From Ruminococcaceae bacterium UBA5579 (GTDB lineage Bacteria > Bacillota > Clostridia > Oscillospirales > Ruminococcaceae), in the NCBI GenBank assembly GCA_002425305.1, contig DILZ01000081.1, positions 26,072 to 36,211 on the forward strand: a DNA stretch of 10,140 bases, given 5' to 3'. This document shows positions 6,027-10,140 of the stretch, piece after piece (the first letter of the stretch is position 1; every line of letters starts with the position of its first letter). The translations under genes and the position numbers were made by a program. The notes under the pieces were generated by a model. The model had not been told where the DNA came from and searched no databases. It saw only the letters and a program-made list of their open reading frames with translations.

Positions 6027-7709
6027 TTACGCCTCCAAATCGATCTCCGTTATCGGGTCGATAACGGGCTTGCCCGCGGGGATCATCGGAAGAACGTTGA
6101 TGTCGCGGTCTATGCGCACCTCGATCATCACGGGTGCGTTTTTCGATATTTCGAGAGCCTTTGAAAGTATCGGCTCTATATCCTCGTTCTTGTTGATAAC
6201 GAACGTCTGTATGCCGAAGCTCTCGCCGAGCTTCACATAGTCGATATGCCGAGCGTCCAGAGTGGTTTGCGAGAAATGCTTGTTGTAGAACAATCTCTGC
6301 CACTGCCGAACCATTCCCAGAACGTTATTATTGATTACCATTTCGATTATGGGAATGTTATGCGCCGAAGCCGTAATAAGCTCGTTGAGGTTCATAGCGA
6401 ACGAGCCGTCGCCCGCGATGTTCACAACTGTCTTGTCGGGTCTGCCGACCTTTGCGCCCAAAGCCGCGCCCAGCCCGAAGCCCATAGTTCCCAGGCCGCC
6501 CGAGGAAATAAAGCTGCGCGGCTCTTTATATTTGTAGTATTGCGCCGCCCACATCTGATTTTGCCCGACCTCCGTTGCGATAACAGCCTGTCCGTTAGTC
6601 AGCTCGTCAAGCTTTTCGATGACTGCCTGCGGCGTAACGGGGAATTCCTCCGTGCCTTTCTGAACGGGTTCGCCGAAGTCCTTCGCGATGATCTCGTCCG
6701 TCCACGCGCATTTCTTCTGAGATATTTTATCACAGAGCGCTTTCAGCACCTCTTTTACGTCACCCTTGACCGTGCAGCCGACCTCCACGTTCTTGTTGAA
6801 CTCGGCGGGGTCTATATCTATGTGAATAAATTTCGCGTTTTTGCCGAATACATTCGGGTCGCCGATAACGCGGTCGGAGAAGCGCGTGCCGACGCCGATA
6901 AACAGGTCGCAGGAGTTGAGCGCGGCGGCGGCTTTCACCGTGCCGTGCATACCCAGCATACCTATGTAGCGCCTGTCGGTCTGGTCAAACGCACCCTGTC
7001 CCATAAGCGAGCAGGAAACGGGCGCGTCGCAAAGCTCCGCAAGCCTTTTAAGTTCCTCCTCGGCGTTGGCGGAAACAACTCCGCCGCCCGCGTAGATATA
7101 CGGCTTTTCGGACTTCATAATAAGCTCCAGAGCCGCGTCAAGCTCGCTCTCGCTTACAGCCGCAGGAGCTTTTGCTATCGGCTTTACGGGGGCGTATTCA
7201 TAAGTCGCCGCCGTGATATCCTTAGGTATATCCACAAGCACGGGGCCTTTGCGTCCGCTGTTTGCGATATCAAATGCCAGCCGCAGAGTGTCCGCAAGCT
7301 CGGCGATGTTTTTGACAATGAAGTTGTGCTTGGTTATCGGAATGGTAACGCCGGTAATGTCGACCTCCTGGAAGCTGTCAAGCCCAAGCAGATTTGTGGA
7401 AACATTGCCCGTTATCGCCACAAGCGGAACGGAATCCATATTTGCCGTGGCAAGCCCCGTCGTAAGATTGGTCGCCCCGGGACCGCTCGTCGCTATAACA
7501 ACGCCCGTTTTTCCCGTAGCTCTCGCGAAGCCGTCCGCCGCGTGACAAGCTCCCTGCTCGTGCGACGTGATGATGTGCCGCACCTTATCGCTGTACTTGT
7601 ACAGGCTGTCATAGATATTCAGCACCGCGCCGCCCGGATAACCGAAAACGGTATCCGCGCCTTGCTCCAATAGGCACTCCACGATAATATCCGAACCCGA
7701 TAATAACAT
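6027..7709 (-). CDS. ilvB: acetohydroxyacid synthase large (catalytic) subunit
   Basis: This thiamine-diphosphate enzyme makes 2-acetolactate from two pyruvates, or 2-aceto-2-hydroxybutyrate from pyruvate and 2-oxobutyrate, the first common step of valine, leucine and isoleucine synthesis. Visible features are GYPGGAVL (23-30), the catalytic glutamate E51 in SHEQGACHAADGFAR, a central FAD-binding domain with VGTRFSDR (273-280), and the diphosphate/Mg motif GDGSFAMN (433-440) closing with NN at 460-461. At 560 aa it is complete. The ATG has an AAGGAG site 8 nt upstream and a consensus promoter. It is co-transcribed with ilvN. The regulatory partner and the FAD-type motifs favour the anabolic enzyme over the catabolic AlsS. 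Confidence 0.97.
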   Translation of the reverse strand: MLLSGSDIIVECLLEQGADTVFGYPGGAVLNIYDSLYKYSDKVRHIITSHEQGACHAADGFARATGKTGVVIATSGPGATNLTTGLATANMDSVPLVAITGNVSTNLLGLDSFQEVDITGVTIPITKHNFIVKNIAELADTLRLAFDIANSGRKGPVLVDIPKDITAATYEYAPVKPIAKAPAAVSESELDAALELIMKSEKPYIYAGGGVVSANAEEELKRLAELCDAPVSCSLMGQGAFDQTDRRYIGMLGMHGTVKAAAALNSCDLFIGVGTRFSDRVIGDPNVFGKNAKFIHIDIDPAEFNKNVEVGCTVKGDVKEVLKALCDKISQKKCAWTDEIIAKDFGEPVQKGTEEFPVTPQAVIEKLDELTNGQAVIATEVGQNQMWAAQYYKYKEPRSFISSGGLGTMGFGLGAALGAKVGRPDKTVVNIAGDGSFAMNLNELITASAHNIPIIEMVINNNVLGMVRQWQRLFYNKHFSQTTLDARHIDYVKLGESFGIQTFVINKNEDIEPILSKALEISKNAPVMIEVRIDRDINVLPMIPAGKPVIDPITEIDLEA

Positions 7710-7748
7710 AGTTATCTCTCCTTATGCGATATTAATATACTATAATAT

Positions 7749-7777
7749 ATTCTACCATATATAAGCTATGTTGTCAA
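7749..7777 (-). promoter_or_regulatory. sigma-A promoter of ilvBN with an overlapping palindrome
   Basis: On the minus strand, TTGACA (7772-7777) and TAGAAT (7749-7754) are 17 nt apart, a near-perfect promoter. The start would fall near 7742, leaving a leader of about 30 nt, too short for the T-box leaders usual in Firmicute ilv operons. The -35 lies in an 11-base perfect palindrome TGTCA-A-TGACA (7772-7782), a candidate repressor site. Confidence 0.8.
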
Positions 7778-7838
7778 TGACATAATTCGAAAAAATTTTA
7801 CTCATTTTCAGAACACAATTTCTTCCAAAAATAAATCC

Positions 7839-7863
7839 CGCCGTTCGGCATAAAATAACGGCG
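7839..7863 (+). promoter_or_regulatory. hairpin directly upstream of the first TSUP ribosome site
   Basis: CGCCGTT (7839-7845) and AACGGCG (7857-7863) form a 7-bp stem with an 11-nt loop. The stem ends at the base before AGGTG (7864-7868), the ribosome site of the following GTG start. It could influence translation initiation. I see no strong plus-strand promoter for the TSUP pair in this 164-bp divergent region. Confidence 0.35.
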
Positions 7864-7873
7864 AGGTGATTTT

Positions 7874-8224
7874 GTGAACAAAACGCGTAAATTCTTTGAG
7901 GGTACTATTTGCGGTCTGCTAAACGGTTTTTTTGGCTCTGGTGGGGGCGTGATAGCAGTGCCTGTTCTTGAAAAGGAGGGGAGTGCGCCAAACGAGGCCC
8001 ACGCCACATCCGTAGCTCTTATATTTATACTGAGTTTGGTTACGACGCTGTTTTACGGCTTTTCGGGAAATCTGGATTACTCCGCCGCTTGGCGGTTCGT
8101 TCCATGGGGAGTTGCCGGCGCGGTCACGGGTGCTATATTTCTAAAGAAGATAAAGGCAAAGACGCTCAGACGCGTGTTTGGCGGTATAGTAACGCTGGCG
8201 GCTTTGCGTATGCTGTTCTCATGA
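7874..8224 (+). CDS. half-size TauE/SafE (TSUP) membrane protein, first half, 116 aa
   Basis: This is an integral membrane protein of the TSUP (sulfite exporter TauE/SafE) family. The signature GLLNGFFGSGGGVIAVP near the N-terminus (about 14-30) is the glycine-rich motif of one TSUP repeat. Hydrophobic stretches at about 45-62, 72-86 and 100-115 suggest three to four membrane segments. The start is GTG at 7874 with AGGTG 5 nt upstream. Usual TSUP proteins are about 250 aa with two such repeats; here a TGA ends the first repeat and overlaps the next ATG by four bases (ATGA). The two proteins are probably translated together and pair to make one transporter. The substrate (sulfite, sulfonate or another small anion) is not shown by the sequence or the neighbours. 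Confidence 0.85.
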   Translation: MNKTRKFFEGTICGLLNGFFGSGGGVIAVPVLEKEGSAPNEAHATSVALIFILSLVTTLFYGFSGNLDYSAAWRFVPWGVAGAVTGAIFLKKIKAKTLRRVFGGIVTLAALRMLFS

Positions 8225-8607
8225 GCGCGGTAGTCGGCTTCCTTACGGGAGTGCTCGCGTCAATGGGTTTGGGCGGCGGTTTCATTCTTGTGGTCTGGCT
8301 GACGCTCGCCGAGGAAATGCCGCAAAAAGCCGCTCAAGGAGTGAACCTGCTGTTTTTCCTGCCGATAGCGCTGCTCTCGCTGATGTTCCACCTCAAGAAC
8401 GGTCTTATAAACAAAGAGCTTGTGAAAAAACTCGCGCTCGGCGGAGTGCTCGGCGCGGTGATAGGAACATACGGTGCGCAGCTTATCGACAACGGACTTC
8501 TGCGCAAGCTGTTTGCGATTTTCTTGATTGCGTTCGGGTTTAGGGAACTGTTCTCCAAGAGCGTCGGCGCCGCGCCGTCTAACTCCACTCAACAAAATAA
8601 TCCTTGA
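8221..8607 (+). CDS. half-size TauE/SafE (TSUP) membrane protein, second half, 128 aa
   Basis: This is the second TSUP repeat, with its own glycine motif GFLTGVLASMGLGGG (about 6-20). Hydrophobic segments follow at about 21-30, 45-58, 75-92 and 97-112, then a polar tail rich in Ser, Asn and Gln (about 115-128). The ATG lies inside the upstream stop (ATGA), the classic arrangement for reinitiation. The first half is needed for a complete two-repeat transporter. Both halves keep sound motifs and clean ends, which suggests a stable split rather than recent decay. Its last 29 bases overlap the end of a converging minus-strand gene, and no terminator separates them. Confidence 0.85.
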   Translation: MSAVVGFLTGVLASMGLGGGFILVVWLTLAEEMPQKAAQGVNLLFFLPIALLSLMFHLKNGLINKELVKKLALGGVLGAVIGTYGAQLIDNGLLRKLFAIFLIAFGFRELFSKSVGAAPSNSTQQNNP

Positions 8608-9008
8608 GTTCATCGCAGCACCCGGTAAATTTTCCTTTAAAGAGCGCGTGTCTTGTGAACTCGCGGTAACGCAGTGAACCCTTTGCGATCTTGTTGATAT
8701 CGACGGTGCTTTTCCATTCTTCGGCGTTTCCGCCGTTGTTCATAAATTCGCACCACCGTTGATAATCCTCGATAATCTTTCGAGCGGCGGCTTCATCTAC
8801 GGGTGTGAGGCGGTATTCATCCGACCAATCGTCCTTCTCTTCGGAAAATACTCGCTCGAAAACGCAGTATTCGCCGCCGAATGTGCAAAGCCCCGACAAG
8901 CGGTCCGTCCCACCAATTGTCTATCGTCAGAACCTTGTCCGTCGTCTTATCACCTGCAAACGGTTTTATTATTGACCTTGATCGGGCGTCAAAGCTATCG
9001 GTTGTCAT
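8579..9008 (-). pseudogene. uncharacterised protein gene with a one-base frameshift
   Basis: Two minus-strand frames make one plausible protein of about 142 aa. Frame one (ATG 9006-9008) reads through DNWWDGPL and then turns to basic, low-quality sequence. The second frame continues as SGLCTFGGEYCVFERVF and runs to the TAG at 8579-8581. An extra T in CTTG at 8897-8900 explains the switch; removing it gives DGPLSGLC without a break. Read alone, the second frame could start only at a TTG (8897-8899) without a ribosome site. The joined protein is acidic in the middle (SEEKDDWSDEY) and soluble, with no signal peptide; it resembles uncharacterised proteins carrying a DGPLSG-type motif, and I know no function. 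It overlaps the HAD gene by ATGA, so the two form one unit. The shift may be a real mutation, a sequencing error, or, less likely, recoding. Confidence 0.65.
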
Positions 9009-9487
9009 AATTTCCCGTTCCTTTCAAAAGTGCGTATCTCCTCAATGCGGTCGATTATCTTATTCGTCCATTGTTCATCTTCTGCGCCGACTATCAGAAC
9101 GCGAAATCCGTATGTGTCGCCGTTCTGCTTTACTGAAACGTCATCGTCAATGTGCAGGTCGATGCGGTACTTCGCGGGATATTTGGACGGCATTGACTCG
9201 CTGCCGTCACGCTGTACCTCTCGCTCGTGGCGCTCACCGTTGACGACCTCGCAAAGCCGTATCCCGTATCGGCGAAACAGACCTCTGATATAGCGCTCCG
9301 AGCGATAAGAGGTGGTGTATATCCACGCCTCGATACCTTTTTCCTTAAGATACTTAAACAGTGCGACCGTCCCGAACCGCAGACGTTCCCGATAAATTTT
9401 GTTGAACGGAAAGCGGAGTGCCTTTTCGGTTTTGAACTTTTTGGGGTCGACAAACAAGGTGTCGTCAAGGTCAAATGAAACCCGCAT
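9005..9487 (-). CDS. small HAD-superfamily phosphatase-like protein, 160 aa
   Basis: The haloacid-dehalogenase fold is shown by motif I FDLDDTLF (nucleophile D6, acid D8, T10), motif II TTS (58-60), a lysine at K102 or K106 and a motif IV-like acidic run IDDD (113-116). All catalytic positions are filled, so a Mg-dependent phosphatase or phosphotransferase is likely; the substrate is unknown. The cap region is very short, as in small HAD members acting on large substrates or polynucleotide ends. The ATG at 9485-9487 has an AAGGAG about 15 nt upstream, longer than ideal; a weak AGAG lies closer. Its stop overlaps the start of the frameshifted gene by four bases. I find no convincing promoter in 9488-9560. 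Confidence 0.8.
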   Translation of the reverse strand: MRVSFDLDDTLFVDPKKFKTEKALRFPFNKIYRERLRFGTVALFKYLKEKGIEAWIYTTSYRSERYIRGLFRRYGIRLCEVVNGERHEREVQRDGSESMPSKYPAKYRIDLHIDDDVSVKQNGDTYGFRVLIVGAEDEQWTNKIIDRIEEIRTFERNGKL

Positions 9488-9562
9488 AACTCTTTGTTAC
9501 CGCTCCTTTCCGTTTCTCTGCCGCCGCAAGGGGAGATTTAAACCCGTATACTTTTTGTTTCC

Positions 9563-9611
9563 GAAGAAAATGCCGTTTCAAGTTAAAAACGGCTCGAAAC
9601 GGCAAATCTTC
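9563..9611 (-). terminator. hairpin terminator after the lipoprotein gene
   Basis: Nine perfect base pairs, TGCCGTTTC (9571-9579) with GAAACGGCA (9596-9604), are extended by a GAAGA/TCTTC outer stem (9563-9567 and 9607-9611). On the minus strand TTTTCTTC follows the inner stem, serving as a U-rich tail. It is placed 17 bp after the lipoprotein stop. It is probably a partial terminator, allowing some read-through to the HAD gene. Confidence 0.6.
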
Positions 9612-9627
9612 AGCAATTTTTCAAGAA

Positions 9628-9816
9628 TTAACCACCCATGGATTTTATGCAGTCACCGCAAACAGAAACTTCCACTCCTCCAAATTCAACAGTTTGACCG
9701 CCGCTGGAAAAGCTCTTACCGCATATCGAACAGGTCTTTTTTCCACAGCCGCTGAGGGAGAGGGTAAGTACTGCTGCTGCCGCAAAGGCGCCAACTCTTT
9801 TAAACACTTTTTTCAT
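9628..9816 (-). CDS. 62-aa lipoprotein with a CxxC...CxxC zinc-ribbon-like domain
   Basis: The protein begins with a basic stretch (MKKVFKR), a hydrophobic core (about 8-21) and the lipobox LSGC with C24 as the lipid-bearing cysteine. The mature part is only 39 residues and contains C29-SI-C32 and C53-GD-C56 separated by 20 residues, a spacing consistent with a zinc ribbon or rubredoxin-like knuckle. It should sit on the outer face of the membrane. The ATG at 9814-9816 has a GGAGGT site 8 nt upstream and a consensus promoter, so the small gene is real. Function is unknown: it could bind metal or be a redox thiol protein. It stands alone between two terminators, next to the end of the ribosomal protein operon, with no obvious link to it. 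Confidence 0.8.
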   Translation of the reverse strand: MKKVFKRVGAFAAAAVLTLSLSGCGKKTCSICGKSFSSGGQTVEFGGVEVSVCGDCIKSMGG

Positions 9817-9868
9817 AACCGATTACCTCCAAAAAAACTATAAAGTTCTGCAATTTGATTGCTACTTC

Positions 9869-9897
9869 ATTATACCACAAGTTAAATGAAAAGTCAA
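9869..9897 (-). promoter_or_regulatory. strong promoter of the zinc-ribbon lipoprotein gene
   Basis: On the minus strand, TTGACT (9892-9897) and a perfect TATAAT (9869-9874) are 17 nt apart, with an extended -10 TGG directly before TATAAT. The leader would be about 45 nt. This is among the best promoters in the window and implies substantial expression. Confidence 0.88.
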
Positions 9898-9907
9898 TTA
9901 CTTTAAT

Positions 9908-9943
9908 AAAAAAACCGCTCCCGAACATCGTCGAAAGCGGTTT
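9908..9943 (-). terminator. rho-independent terminator after rplL
   Basis: Read on the minus strand, AAACCGCT and AGCGGTTT (plus-strand 9936-9943 and 9912-9919) form an 8-bp stem that continues inward with five more pairs, two of them G-U, to a 6-nt loop. Seven U residues (9908-9914) end the run. It lies 22 bp after the rplL stop and closes the ribosomal protein operon. Confidence 0.92.
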
Positions 9944-9965
9944 GCGTTCATTTTGAAGCGAGCGA

Positions 9966-10140
9966 TTACTTAAGCTCTATCTTAGCGCCAGCCTCTTCAA
10001 GCTTAGCCTTGATCTCCTCAGCCTCAGCCTTGGCAACGCCCTCCTTGATAGCCTTGGGAGCGCTCTCAACCAACTCCTTAGCCTCCTTAAGGCCAAGACC
10101 GCAGATGTCCTTAACAGCCTTGATAACAGCCATCTTAGCG
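9966..10140 (-). CDS. rplL: 50S ribosomal protein L7/L12, C-terminal fragment (cut by window edge)
   Basis: The last 57 residues are present. They contain [20 protein letters not shown], then [10 protein letters not shown], and end in [10 protein letters not shown], the globular C-terminal domain that recruits translation factors to the ribosomal stalk. The helix with GLGLKEAK is the factor-binding surface. Codon use (AAG, GCT, ATC, CTT) is that of a highly expressed gene and differs from its neighbours. The stop TAA at 9966-9968 is followed by a strong terminator, so the gene ends its operon, which in Firmicutes usually starts with rplJ. Confidence 0.95.
   Translation of the reverse strand, partial: AKMAVIKAVKDICGLGLKEAKELVESAPKAIKEGVAKAEAEEIKAKLEEAGAKIELK

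Noticed and set aside
6025..6303. Upstream extension of the ilvN frame
   Set aside because: It overlaps ilvB out of frame; the ATG at 6024 has a GGAGG site and a normal ACT-domain start.
6246..7673. 475-codon open frame on the plus strand
   Set aside because: It lies entirely antisense to ilvB, its protein is rich in Arg/His/Val without domain features, and it has no ribosome site; it is a shadow of high-GC codon use.
8260..8613. Minus-strand frames of 117 and 84 codons
   Set aside because: They are antisense to the second TSUP half, which has clear membrane segments and glycine motifs on the plus strand.

Overview
The window looks like chromosome of an anaerobic, fermentative Firmicute of the Clostridia, most likely a Ruminococcus-type (Oscillospiraceae/Ruminococcaceae) gut or rumen bacterium. 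The reasons are the moderate GC, strong AGGAGG-type ribosome binding sites, sigma-A promoters, a bifunctional AdhE, a two-ferredoxin-cluster [FeFe]-hydrogenase start and a Clostridia-type Rex operator. The order adhE / kinase / thioredoxin-like [2Fe-2S] protein / H2-sensing-type hydrogenase recalls the transcription unit reported for Ruminococcus albus 7, where a bifunctional acetaldehyde/ethanol dehydrogenase gene is co-transcribed with hydA2, hydS, a Ser/Thr kinase, a phosphatase and a redox-sensing repressor.

Right to left on the minus strand, the window starts with the 3' end of rplL (ribosomal protein L7/L12) and a strong rho-independent terminator. Next come a good promoter driving a 62-residue zinc-ribbon lipoprotein, another terminator-like hairpin, and a two-gene unit: a small HAD phosphatase-like protein overlapping by ATGA an uncharacterised gene that carries a one-base frameshift. 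On the plus strand, converging on that unit, lie two ATGA-coupled half-size TauE/SafE (TSUP) membrane proteins, together equal to one usual transporter. A divergent intergenic region separates them from ilvB-ilvN (acetohydroxyacid synthase), which has its own consensus promoter and a short leader without room for a T-box. A LysR-type regulator follows ilvN.

After a 299-bp regulatory region comes the fermentative redox operon: adhE, an aminoglycoside-phosphotransferase-fold kinase, a 79-residue [2Fe-2S] protein, and the start of an [FeFe]-hydrogenase of the sensory (HydS-like) kind, cut by the window edge. The adhE promoter has a near-consensus -35/17 bp/-10 arrangement. An almost perfect Rex operator covers the -10, and a second large inverted repeat covers the -35. 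A leader of about 200 nt follows, with two perfect palindromes and tandem TTAACAG half-sites. Two hairpins without U-tracts lie inside the operon. I read this as an NADH/NAD+-responsive (Rex) ethanol-forming module wired to an H2- or redox-sensing protein and a kinase of unknown target. It is the most interesting part of the window.

The two end genes (HydS-like and rplL) are partial. I see no CRISPR array, insertion sequence, tRNA, rRNA or known riboswitch.
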